NCBI GenBank assembly: GCA_020631735.1
Contig: CM036158.1
Span: 77,789,172-77,853,171, forward strand
Origin: Saccharum officinarum
Lineage: Eukaryota; Streptophyta; Magnoliopsida; Poales; Poaceae
Reading direction: 5' to 3'
Length of the DNA: 64,000 nt
In this document: piece after piece, positions 49,318 through 60,539 of the stretch
How positions within the stretch are numbered: position 1 is the stretch's first letter
Layout: each line of letters opens with the position of its first letter
Notes under the pieces: generated by a model
Databases searched by the model: none
What the model was told of the DNA's origin: nothing
What the model saw: the letters and a program-made list of their open reading frames with translations, nothing else
Made by a program: the position numbers and the translations under genes

Positions 49318-49922
49318 TTATACAATCTCATCATCTGATGTAGTACATTCAAACTCGATGGAAGGGTGTAGCTCTAGGTGCGGCAGTGGATCTTGGAATA
49401 TCTGGCGGAGCACATCCATGGCTTTCTCGATGGATGGCCGGACGCTGTAGTCCATGTGCACGCACCACAGGCCCACGATCAACGCGCGCTCCATCTCGTC
49501 TGCGTCGAACTTGCCATGGAGCCGTAGATCCACTGCGTCAAGGAGCGTGCCTCTCTCGTGCAGCTTCCAAAGCCAGTGCACGAGATTAACCCTGTCTTCG
49601 TGCTCCCCGCGAAGGATTGGCGGCCGACCGCTGGCGAGCTCGAGGAGGAGGACCCCCAAAGCTGTAGACGTCGGTTTCAGTGGTGAACCTGTTGGTGCAC
49701 ATGACCTCTTCTAAGGGCGTGTAGCCCATGGTTATTCCCATTCTCGATACTACGGGGTAAGGCAAGTCATAGATGCCTGCAAGCCCAAAGTCTCCCAGCC
49801 TCGCATTGAAAGACGACTCTAGCATAACGTTGCTAGGCTTAATGTTCCCGTGCACGACAACAGTACCACATTCCTTGTGCAAGTAGAGCAAGGCGTCGCC
49901 TACACCAAGAAGGATCTTGTAC
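49318..49922 (-). CDS. Pseudokinase exon 6 (C-lobe), with one-base frameshift
   Basis: It follows GCTGCAG and completes an Arg codon, then reads YKILLGVGDALLYLHKEC, VVHGNIKPSNV and GDFGLAGI, then DVYSFG. There a run of five G (plus strand CCCCC at 49653-49657), where four would keep VLLLELASGRPP in frame, shifts the reading. In the other frame the kinase domain continues (LIVGLWCVHMDYSVRPS) and ends at a TGA-side stop at 49318. Either a real one-base insertion or a homopolymer sequencing error. Confidence 0.75.
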
Positions 49923-52900
49923 CTGCAGCTTGGCCAACACGTCACGTCAAAAGTGAATTAAGTTCAAAACACATGAGTTAATCTCTGTGATATAGAGCTG
50001 TCAAGAGTCCTTACCTCATTGGCCATGTTAGGATGGATACGGAACTATAGAGATGGTCTTGGAGGCTGCCGTTCTTAAACAACTCGTAGACAAGCAAGAG
50101 CTCGTCGGCTTCGTGACACCACCCAATCAACTGGGCAATGTTGCGATGCCTCAACTGGCTGAGGACGACGCTTACCTTCGCGATTTTCACTCTCTCCACC
50201 TCGGATGAAAGGAGGACCCTTTTGATGGACACCTGGAGCCCCCGATCGTGCAAGAACCCTCGGTAGAAAGACCCACCGCGCTTCTCAACCTGGGAGAATC
50301 CACGTGTCGCCTCACACAGTTCCTTGTAACTGAATATCGCAGGCCCTCCGGGTAGAAGATGAGTCCCTGGATTTGCAGCAATAATACCGTTGTTGTTGAC
50401 ATCACGTTGAACAAAAACATATCTATGTTAAGAAAAACATCTAGGAATCTAGGGAAACAAAATTTGCAAACCATTTTACTGAAAGGGAAAATAAATTTTA
50501 TTTTCTGAGAAGGACATTCTGTTTTACTTCCCTTTATATATACTCCCTTATTCCGGAATGATAGATAAACATACTTTGATAAAGAAAAGTCATACAAAAT
50601 AAATTTTATCCTTCAGTTTCTCAAATATAACTTTTCTTTTCTGAGCAATAGGGAGGGTCAATTTAAATGGTTTCTTATGACAGCCTATGGTCCAACTTAA
50701 TACGATTTCAAAACAGCCTTTTTTTAGCTGAACTTGTTACAGCCCTCTTTAGTAAAGCTTTTATAGTAAGCAGTTCTCATAAAAAAAAGATGTACAAATA
50801 GAGAAAAAGGTCAAGATGACCTAGCCTTTACGTTTTAGTACAAATAGGGTATATATGAAAAAAAGTACGATAAGCAAAGGCTGCAGAAAAGCATACAATC
50901 TGGCTTTTAATTTTAGCTCATTTTGGCCATAGCAACTTGGTACAATCCCAACTCAGAAATGAGCATGGTTTATATGATCATTAAGTAGGATATCAACTAA
51001 GTAAAATGGTGACGTGTTTATGATACCAAATAAGTACCATTAAATTTATCATGAAATATATTTTCATATTCTACCTATTTGGTGTCATAAATATTGATGT
51101 TCTTTCCTTTAAATTTGGTTAAACTTGAAATAGTTTGACTTAGGACAAACCTAGAACATCACTTGTTTTGGCGCTGAGGGATTATTATATAGCTTTCTAT
51201 CTTTTCAATTTTCCTACCATTTTTCACGTGAGCAGAGTAAGGAAAAACCATTTATATTTAGGGAATGAAACAAATGGAGAACAAAACTGATCCTTGCCGA
51301 GACAAAAAGTGAGGAATTGGTCAAATATGAAAGGGGAGAGTACTAATTAAACAAATGCAACTGATGCTCACCTGTACTTTTGTGGGTACCTCCGTAGGTA
51401 AGATACCTACCCATCTGATGAAACATGCCGTTGTTTGCATTCTCTGTCACCACTTGCCAAGCGTTTCTTCTAGCTTCCCTACCATTTCTTCTGGCTTCCA
51501 TGCCGATTGAAGAACCGAAATATTCATATATTGATAAAAACATGAGTTTGATACTACTATATCTAACTATTTTTGTTTAAATTAAGTAATCACGGTGTTT
51601 GGTACAGCTGTGTTAGCTGCTGCAGCTGTCCCTGGCAAACACTGTACTAGCAGCGGCTTATGGCAGCAGCAACAGAGCTTTTTAGCTTCAACGAACAAAG
51701 CTAATATATTCTCATAGAGGGTCGATGTCCTAGCTAGCTTATATTTGGGATCTTGTTAACTGAAAATCATGTTATGTGAACTATAGAAACCAATACATTT
51801 TGTATACAGCTAACAAATACTACAATAAATGTGCCATCTTATGATGATTATGGCATGACATCTGATCAAAAGGTCACTAAATTGATCAGTTTATGACATT
51901 TCTTTAAGATAGATTGGCCTTATGAACATGCCTGTACAAGTTGAGTGAATGAAATATTGCTTTGTCCCACACAATGAGATAGCAGACTTTATTAGAAAAA
52001 GTAGTAGGATTCTCATGGCATATCTCAGTCATTTTGTTGTCTATCTGAAAATTCAGATTGATGAAGTTAACATTTGCTTACTGCTTACTGTAGCTTGCTA
52101 TGATCATGTTGTTGTTTAAATAAAACTTTCTATTCTGCTTGAGGCCTAATGGGGACAACTTGCTTTATGACAAATGTTGTGATTTTCAGGCCAAGGCCAC
52201 CAAAAAGGTTGCGCTGAAGCTGCAATGCTAGAGTTTCAAGCACTAGTTACAGTAAACGATCAAGGTACTATCTCATTTCTCTTGGGCTGAACATGTTAAA
52301 CCAATCTATCTGTGATTGCTCACTTTTTTTTTCTTCCTGTACCACACAGGTGCAAGTATCTTGAGATGTGCTGTTTCATGTGTTGGATGAGATGGAAGAT
52401 TGTTGCAGATGTGTGGATGAGATGGAAGATTGTCGGTGATGTTTTACATAGGAAGTAGTGTTAATAGAATATAAAATGTTTGTGTTGTTACTTTGGTTCG
52501 GTCCTTCCTAAAATGTGGTAATATCGTAAATTATTAGCCTGCTCACTGTAGCTTGCCGTGGCTGTTTTGTAGTCATAGTGAACAATACTTTTTTTTTTCT
52601 CAGCCACAGCTGCACCTGTAGCCTAGCTGCAGCGAGCAGGCCTATGTTTTTGAATTGTTGATTTAATATATGATATGGGCTTTTATGTAATATTAAATGA
52701 GCTTGGCTAATCTTTTATCTATAAGGACTGGGCTTTTAATCTGAAATATGCAAAAGGAAATGGGCCAAAAATCATTTCTACATGGGCTACTAATTTGGGA
52801 CCTGAAAAATTGGGCTAGTCTGAAAAAACAGCACAAAATGGGCTTGGCTTATTAGAAGCCTGCTGGCTATGTGGGCTTAAACAGGCCACATTTAACTTTA

Positions 52901-55900
52901 TGACATTTCTAGACTTTGCCACCTCAGCGCCACGTCAACGAGTCATCCATGTGGCATCCTCTTACGTGGTGAGATCTAAGAAACCAATGACATGAAATCA
53001 AAAGTCATAAATGTTTGTGACTTTCGAAATCAATGTCATAATATTATGACATGAACTCCTAAAGGTCATAAGTAGTCATTAAGACGCTCATCTTTTGACA
53101 TTTCATTTTTCATCAACTTGGTGTCACAAATGATGATCTATGACTTATTTCCTGTTATTATGACAAATATCAAATGCCAAAAGATAGCAAATTTGTTGTA
53201 GTGAGATAGAAGTATTTTTGTCCACTTCTCATATATTTCAGGTACCTGATTTTTTATTATTATTCAGACAACATAAAATTTTGTCATTATTTAACTATAC
53301 AAAAAATATAAATTACCCTTTTAATTATATTTTCAGTTGGTTGTTGTCACACCCAGTTTTAAGGACAAAACCAGATATATACTATATGTGAAATAAAGAG
53401 GTCAAATCTCACATATAGCTACAGATAGGTGTAATATCAAAAGACAAATGCTTATTAAGCATAACACAATAGTATAAGATATAACCTTAGAGAGCAACAC
53501 AGCGGCAAGACAACTCCGAACACCGGGTGTAACCTTCACTCCAGGATCAAACTGACTGGATGATCACAAGCCTAACAATTCCAGAATCTAGCAATCTGGT
53601 ACTCTTCCTGAGATGTGGGAAATAGCAAGAGTGAGTCCATGTCGAACTCAACTAGCATAACACGGGGTTCATGAGGCTCAAAAGGCATGACACGAGTTTA
53701 ACCGCATGTAGCTTTTAGTTGGCAAAATTTTAGCATATGAGTAGCATCAAGATGTCTTTAATCCCAGAATAAACATATGATCAGGTAATATGAAGAATGA
53801 ATAGCAAAAACATAAGCATATTACAGTTCAATAGTGATCATCTATTCCGTAAGGGTCCAAGGCCGCTCGTGACCGTGAGCACGGCTGATATACCAGTTTT
53901 ACACTCTGCAGAGGTTGTACACTTTCACTATGAGTCGTGATCCCCAAAAGTCCGAGGTCATGACTCCCCATTGGACAGATAAGTTTTACTATGAAGTATT
54001 TCGTCTAACAAGTTAGGGCCGCTAGGTTTCGTGGCCTGCAAATGTAGAGCCCTCCTTCCGTATGACACAATAACACGCAGCCTATACTCATAAGGACAGA
54101 AACCGCACTACACCCAACCCGGAACACACCCCTCTTGCGCCATAAAGGTAACCACTAACAAGCTAGAAAAGGTCCTCTTATATGACTAAAGTCAGAGCCA
54201 TGTAGCCCTCATAGCTGTACTGTAAGTCCCGGATGTTCGCTTACAGATAAGTCCTTATGGAGAGGAATCTAAAGAAAACTCTAGCCCTCTTGTTCCTTGT
54301 TGCTAAAAATCATCTTTTAGTGTTATTGCATATATCATTAATCAAATTACAAGATCATTGTTTATGTGAGCACTAGCAAACTACCCAATGCTATAACCAT
54401 AGGATTCAAGGCATAAGATCAACACTAAGACATCCTTAACAAAGAGACACATGCATAATGAATTAAATGAATTAAAGTGAATAGGTAACAAGGATAGTCC
54501 CATGCTATACTTGTCTTAACTTGCTTTCCCCCAAAGCAATATGCTCGAAAGCCTTTAGTATTCAACTTTCAATCTTCTGCTTCCAATTCTCACCTTCTAG
54601 TCTTCAGAGAATAGCTTCTTAATCACCACGTAAACCTCACCGATTGACTGAACCATATAGCACCACACAAGCATCCATACAATCATACACGAAGCAAACA
54701 ATAGATCTATATTAGAACAGTACACCAATCATACAAAAATAAGTAAAAGAGTTTGAAACACGATTCTACGCATCGCTACGAACACAAAGTCGCGAAAAGC
54801 ACGCTAATCGGAGCTACGGTTGAAAAGATACAACTACCGATAGATTTACCCATAAAACTATTAGCTTCATATATCTTAATGGTATAAAAACATATATAAG
54901 ATATTTTATAGAGATTATAATTTAAGTCAAATTTAGATTTGAATTATAAAACTAAAGTAAAACAAATCATATTTTATTTACAAAACTCGGTTACATAATT
55001 GTTATTTAAGATATGATTCAAAACATTAAATTCTAAATATTTTGATAAGGAAATCATGAATACTAATATGTAGTTTATGTTGTTATAAATCCATTGCAAT
55101 TTGAACGGACTAATTCGAAATTAAAACAAATAAATTATGAATTAAACGAGATTTTCTTTAGTAAAACAATAGATTAAACCTAACATCGAATCTTAAAGGT
55201 AGAAAACCTAACCAACAGTAGATAAACAGTTTGAAAAGCTTATAAAATTATTCTACACGTTACTACGATCACACAGACGTAAAGATCACGAAATTCAGAT
55301 TTAAAACGTAAAAGTTATGAATTTTTTAAGATTTCCTTTAGATACATAATTACTTTAATATAAACTCGGAAATTAAATTTTTCAAACCCACTGTACAGCT
55401 ACACTAACATGTAGAGTTCGTAAATACGAACCTAACGTAACTTGAACGGGTCAAATCAGAGTTAAAACGTAGAAGATATGACCTAAATAAGATTGTATGT
55501 GTATATGTATTTCTATTGTATTTCGGGATTTGGTTTTCTAAAGGACGGCAATAATGGACGTGTGACATCATCATGACATCATTGCGATGTCATCAAGCTA
55601 GCAATCGAATTGAGCAGCGCAGCACGCACAGGTGCCATGATTTGCATCTACTAAACATGTTGAGCTCTCAAAGGCATACGATGAATTGATATAAGGAGAT
55701 AGCTTGCATTGATCTACGGAGTAAGATTTTGAATATGCAAGATTAACCATAGGCATGTAGACGTATGTCACAGGAAGGAAAACTTGAGGTGCTCACCTAC
55801 GAATAGCTGCGAACCGGCAGTGGTTCCACAGCGGCCGACGGCTCCAGATGTTGGACACGGCGACTTGCATGTGAAGCATCCGGTGGTACTTGACAGCCAT

Positions 55901-58900
55901 CGACGGCGGGAGTGTTGCAGTGTATGGTACGTGGATTGTAGACAAGATCAGGAGGTCCGACGGTCAGTGGTTGGACTTGTAGATGGTGAACCTCCAAGGG
56001 TATTTTCAGGAACAATGACTCGGTTGGACGGTGCCACTTTGGAGATCGGCAGTAAACATGACAAGCAAACTTGCTTGTTATCAGGGAGAGGCCAGCAACG
56101 GCAATCAGAAGTTGCAGATCGATCGAGCAGAATGATCCAACAGCGGCGGCTTCCTTCATAGCTCGACACGAGACAGCGCGTGCGAACTCACCAAGCTGGA
56201 AAGCGATGTCGGGGATGGCTCCTGGACGCCGGGCGGCTGACAATGGCGGACAAGGTTGCTAGCGTCGACCAAGTCGACGAACTCGTTGAATAGAGCTCGA
56301 GCGGCGGCGATTAGGGTTGTGCGGCTGCTGTGCACGAAGGCGAGGCGTTGACTTGCGGGTTAGGGTTGAGGACGCGATGCAGCGGACGCGCTGCTATTTA
56401 AGAGAGGCGCGCGGGCTTGCGAATCAAGGCAAAGCGACGCAGCGGAGACGGACTCAACTCTGGCAGAGTCCGGCTCATGCACGACGGGAGGTAGAGGATG
56501 ACCATGGACAAATTGATATACAACAAACATAATTTGTATTAGATTGAAGAGCTAGATAATGTGGTTATACATGCACGGGCGACGTTAATTGCTCACATGC
56601 ATGTCAACCTCCGTGCCATGTGTGATGTAGGTACGTAGGCTATAGGCATTCATATAAGGACATGGTGGACGGAAGGTCTCTCGGCAGCAGCAGTAGGAGC
56701 AAGGGCAGCTGAGGTCGCTCAAATAGACTCGGACAGAGAGCAAGGGACAAGATAACTTGGCTCGTATACTCTGGTAGCAGAAAACAGCGATGCTCGGTAA
56801 AGCAGCAGAGCGATAGCATGAACTTGCGGTACTACACACGGTTATGGCCAAACTAGATGACGCACGGGAGCAACAACAGCTAAATTGACAACATGAACCA
56901 AAGAAACAAGTAGTATTTGTAGATGCTCACCAGCGCTGATCGACGGGGAGCAAGTTCGCTGGCAGCGGCGCTTTCCTGAAGCTAGGCCAACGCCACAGCA
57001 GTTGACCAGGGTCGGGACGACGGCAGAGGAGAAAAATATATAGTTTACTACACGAGAGATTTCCCAAACTAGAGGCTCTTCCTACGGTAGTTTTGGTGTG
57101 CTTTGCCCATGGGGTAGGTCCATACTTACTGGGAGAAAAACTCTCCACCTTCATATCAACTAGCAATATGGTACTAATTGAAGTTGCACCCTCCGCCTCT
57201 ACTAACGGGCCTAATTAATCATCAAAGCCCATTAGTAAATAAATATATGGGCATTTAAAATTATTGCACACGGGCTTTGGTGGAAAATGAGATATTTCCT
57301 ATTTTCGGAATTAATTAATTTCGTGGATAAAATAATTCTAGAAAAGTCTAGAATTATTATTTAAGCCGCGAAAAATACTCCGAAAGCTCCGAAAATTCGG
57401 GAAAAATTCCCAGAGACATTATGGAACATGAGGAACCCAAATAAAGTATTTGGAGCTCATGATAAGATATTTTGGAGCATCTAAAAATTAGATTATGCTC
57501 ACAGATAAGTGGAAACAAGCTACAGAAATGTCGGAAAAATTCCCGAGAAGTTTGTAGAGGTTGATTGACGGATGAGAAACAAGGAATTTGATTGTAGAAA
57601 AATGATATATGTATATCGGGAAAGGAAAATTGGCCTAAACGCATTTTGAAAGAACAACTTGAATTCATTTTGATCTTTGGTCAAACCAAGCAATACAAAA
57701 CACAAATACATAAGCATGTATGCACAACAATGTTGCTACATCCTAAGATGAATTTTAATTCAATGAAAATTTTGTTTTACTATGTTTCATGAGCACAAAA
57801 CATTCATAATTAAATCATTTTAGCTCTATTTCCAAAGAAGCAGATTTTAGGGTGTTACAGTTGTCTAAGATGGCTGCCTAAAATATGGCAACTCTTTTTT
57901 TACACACCGAAGGTACCATGTCACCTTTTGTTGTCTCTTCAAAGAAAAAGTGGTAGTAATACAATAATATATTTATATATATACCTACCGAAGTTTTGGC
58001 CACAAAATGGCATTTTAGTGCATTTTGACTTCTTAAACCTCACAGAATGGCACTTGGACAAAAGGTCTTTGTTTACGTCCACTTAAAGGGACCAGAGTGG
58101 GTTCAATAACTCAGAAGCAAGTTTATTCAGTTTGTTGGAATGCTGTTGGTAACTAGGAATTGAAATCCCATGATATGAGCACCACTCGTATTTTATTTTC
58201 CTAATAAAAGTGTGTTAACCATATTGATGTACTATGGTGATGTTTAAAAGCATTAGCAAAAATCATGTGACCGGGCCCCTTATCTTGATATTGTTATTTA
58301 AAAGTCTCCAACAAACTATCCATGTTAATCTACATGAGATGCGCTACATAAAAAATGATAGAACCTAGAAATTTCCACAAAAACCATAAACATCGGGCCA
58401 TCAAGGTAGACTATAACCACCTTTGATAATCCATTAGATATATTATGTTTTCCAAAAATATACCCATCTTTGACATTATGAAAAATAATATAAAGGAACC
58501 ATCTAAATCCACATTTAAGTTACCAACATATTCTATTATGCCATTATGAAATATAATCTAATTATAACCCTTGAATTTGCATCCAAATTATCACATCTGT
58601 TACCACTAAAGATAAACTAAAACATCCCATAAAGTGTGCATTTAAACAATAAACATCATTTGGAGCAACATAGTGATTCCTTTACACAAAAGGTGTCTAT
58701 GACCTCCATGATCTTTGATATTTCTGGGAGTAAACACTGATTATTAGTCTTAATTATTATCTTGGAGTTAGTATTGTTGGTCCTTCTTAGATCCTATTTC
58801 AAGCTCTATTGCTTACCTTGAGCACTGTGGCCTAGTACCAAATAATGTTTATGCCATCATAGTAATTAAGAGTATAGTCTACGAGCTAAAATCGTTATTT

Positions 58901-60536
58901 TTAATAAAATATAAAACAAATTTTTGAATAAAGCAAAAACAAGAACAAGAGTTTCATTTAACTTGAGAATAGAAAACTGTAGCAACTAATAAGATTAAAA
59001 AAATAAAATTCAAAACCCAGATTTATAATATCATAAGACATGGGATGCAACAAGAAACACTATAATTTAAGCCAAGTCTAAATTATTGAGTTTGGAAACA
59101 TGTAAGATATATGTGTAGGTTTGTATTGGAAAATACTTGCAAAGTCTCAAGGATTTTAATAATACATTTTTAGAAGATAATACTTGTCAAATATGTGCAT
59201 AAAAAATTGTGAACAGTCGAGTGTGATAAATATTTTTGACCAGGATAATCTTTGATATGTTTGTGACAACTGGATTGATATTACAATGTATGCATATGCC
59301 TGTTGTGTTAGAAAAGTAAAAGTCAAAGCTCATGGAAAAACTAACTTTATAAGATGTAAGTTTTAAACGAGCTTCTAAAGTCATAATAGCTTCTATTGCT
59401 CCTCCCACGACTGTCTTGCGTATCGCTCTCATCACTGGAGGCACTAGGTCCAACAGTGGACATACCTAGGCGCCGACCAAACTAAAAGTCGGATAGGCTC
59501 TACATCAAGCGATCTAGCTTCTTACCGGTGTGGTGACCTAATTAAGCATCAACACATAGTAATTGATAAGTTTACCATTACCGTATAGAAATTAATGAGT
59601 AAATGCATGCATATTGTGTTTGAAAATAAACTTAAGAAGAGCACAAAGATAACTATTTTTTATTAGCTGTTGGTCTTGTCTTTTATGATTGTAGCTGTGT
59701 GTAGGAGCACAGGTTGATGGACTCATGTAGAAAAAAATAATTGGGAGCACAGTTCCTACATAAGCATGGTTGTAAATAAGAAATGAACATATATAATTAA
59801 GTCAACCGGATAAGGACCTTGTGGTTGCAGTTCCTCGAGTGTGAGTGATTGGGTAACGTGTTGAAGAGATAACCGATTCCTGCAAATTCTTAAAGTGAAG
59901 CACCAAATTACTCTAATGGTAATCTATGGAATCTGATAATAAACTGAAGAATTTACATACTCAGGCAACCTGCTTTGAGTTGGGGCAGCGTCATTGCTCC
60001 CATCCTCATGTACCTCATTGGTAGCCTGTTAGTGGAGGAAATTTCTTAAAGACTTTCTTGACATATACTCCATATGAAGTATGAAGGCACTGAAGAGGGA
60101 AGAGATCGACCTGCCGGGCGCCGACGGCGGCAACAAGGGTGATCATGGGGATTAGGTTGATGTAGCGGTCGATCTCCTCCTGCGCCAGCCGAAGCTTGGA
60201 GGCCACCTCCGCGCCCGTAAACATCTGGTAGAGCTGGCTTGTGTTCTCTTGTTGCTGGGCGCAGGACCTGACGAGCTTGTACGCACGGAAAAGGGCGGCA
60301 TCCAGCTGCTCCAGCGGCCTCCGCGTCTCCAGGTGCTGCCTGAGCGCCGGGATGTCCAGCTTCCGGAGCAGATTGGCGACGATCAGAACGTGCTGGGCCA
60401 GCTGCTGGCACAGATCCCTGTTGCGGCGGGCGGTGTGCGCCGCCTGCACCATCATGGACACCACGCCGAACGCGTCGACGCCGGTGACCTGCATCACGCT
60501 CGCCACCTGCCCCACCCTATCCCAGAACGATGCCAT
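49318..60536 (-). CDS. MCA-type N-terminal domain fused to a receptor-kinase-like pseudokinase (six exons, one frameshift)
   Basis: Proposed exons, 5' to 3': 60536-60111, 60025-59970, 59879-59818, 51494-51407, 50422-50015, 49922-49318. All use GT-AG sites and phases agree throughout, giving about 547 residues once one inserted base is discounted. Residues 1-142 form a helical MCA-type domain (FWDRVGQVASVMQVTGVDAF, RRPLEQLDAALFRAYKLV, AQEEIDRYINLIPMI), known from Mid1-complementing-activity proteins and N-termini of some grass kinases. From about 240 (FSYKELCEATRGFSQ) the protein resembles lectin-type receptor kinases. K278 (SIKR) and DFG (391-393) are kept, but the catalytic HRD reads HGN (371-373), the APE region reads PLEE and the glycine loop is degenerate, so phosphotransfer is unlikely. 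No signal peptide or transmembrane segment is seen, so it is probably cytoplasmic or membrane-peripheral. Joining the MCA exon to the kinase exons is inference. Confidence 0.6.
50015..50422 (-). CDS. Pseudokinase exon 5 (N-lobe)
   Basis: It starts after TTAACATAG and reads YVFVQRDVNNNGIIAANPG, then GPAIFSYKELCEATRGF, VSIKRVLLSS, LSQLRHRNIAQLIGWCHE and LLLVYELFKNGSLQDHLY. It ends ATGAG|GTAAGG. These are classic receptor-kinase N-lobe blocks, closest in style to L-type lectin receptor kinases. Confidence 0.8.
51407..51494 (-). CDS. Pseudokinase gene exon 4 (linker)
   Basis: 88 nt chosen because it joins exon 3 (one base over) and exon 5 (needs one base) in phase. It reads RRNGREARRNAWQVVTENAN and then NGMFHQMGR, charged and probably helical. 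The acceptor (GGCATGGAAG) is pyrimidine-poor, so the left boundary is uncertain. Confidence 0.45.
52190..52372 (+). pseudogene. Captured ribosomal protein eL42 (L36a/L44) fragment
   Basis: An exon-like stretch, TTTTCAG|GCC to ATCAAG|GTAC (52190-52264), reads AKATKKVALKLQC and then S-K-H-Q-IK spaced by stops, matching eL42 (AKTTKKIVLRLQC and the following zinc-binding part). The stops arise at codons that would be Gln, Tyr and Arg. A second acceptor (CCACACAG|G at 52349-52350) is followed by CKYLEM, matching the next eL42 block CKHFEI. The introns are retained, so it was copied from genomic DNA, not processed mRNA. Clearly non-coding now. Confidence 0.7.
52537..52641. mobile_element. 105-bp palindromic MITE-like element
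   Basis: The left end GCCTGCTCACTGTAGCT is the inverse of the right end with two mismatches (GCCTGCTCGCTGCAGCT). The flanks are TTA and CTA. The interior holds another GCCACAGC/GCCGTGGC-type inverted match. Confidence 0.6.
53345..57859 (-). mobile_element. 4.5 kb solo LTR of a gypsy-type retrotransposon
   Basis: It is flanked by GTTGT at 53340-53344 and 57860-57864. On the minus strand it begins TGTAACACCCTAAAATCTGC and ends CTGGGTGTGACA. No primer site, purine tract or coding region is next to it, so it is a solo LTR left by LTR-LTR recombination. Its 3' part is homologous to the LARD LTR (for example the GTGAAAGTGTACA, AACTGGTATA and GAGCGGCCTTGG blocks), so the two families are related. 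A TTAAATAG box and GC-rich leader lie on the minus strand near 56395. Several chance open frames at 55780-56530 are part of this leader. Confidence 0.85.
57865..59817. other. Rest of the large intron of the pseudokinase gene
   Basis: AT-rich, with no exon, element boundary or RNA recognised. Confidence 0.5.
59818..60536 (-). CDS. MCA-domain exons 1-3
   Basis: Exon 1 (60111-60536) is 142 codons in phase 0, from MASFWDRVGQ to VAAVGARQ, ending CAG|GTCGAT. Reading through the donor would give only a short unrelated tail before a stop, which supports splicing here. Exon 2 (59970-60025) follows ACTAACAG and reads ATNEVHEDGSNDAAPTQS. Exon 3 (59818-59879) follows TTTGCAG and reads NRLSLQHVTQSLTLEELQPQ. 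Exons 2 and 3 are chosen from splice sites, phase and composition. Confidence 0.65.
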
Positions 60537-60539
60537 ATA

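Larger units (their letters stand above)
51818..53203. mobile_element. CACTA-like non-autonomous element
   Basis: The left end TACTACAATAAATGTGCC and the right end (reverse complement CACTACAACAAATTTGC) are variant CACTA termini. Repeated TGACAT/ATGTCA-type motifs occur near both ends as subterminal repeats. Flanks AAA and AGA would be an imperfect 3-bp target duplication. It lies in the large intron and carries a ribosomal protein gene fragment and a small MITE-like palindrome. No transposase is present. Confidence 0.55.

Noticed and set aside
55784..56532. Open frames on both strands suggesting a gene
   Set aside because: They lie in the GC-rich leader of the solo LTR, overlap each other and show no domain.
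59187..59480. Ser/Asp-rich minus-strand frame that might be another exon of the MCA gene
   Set aside because: No acceptor gives a phase that fits exons 3 and 4, and the proposed chain is already in phase without it.
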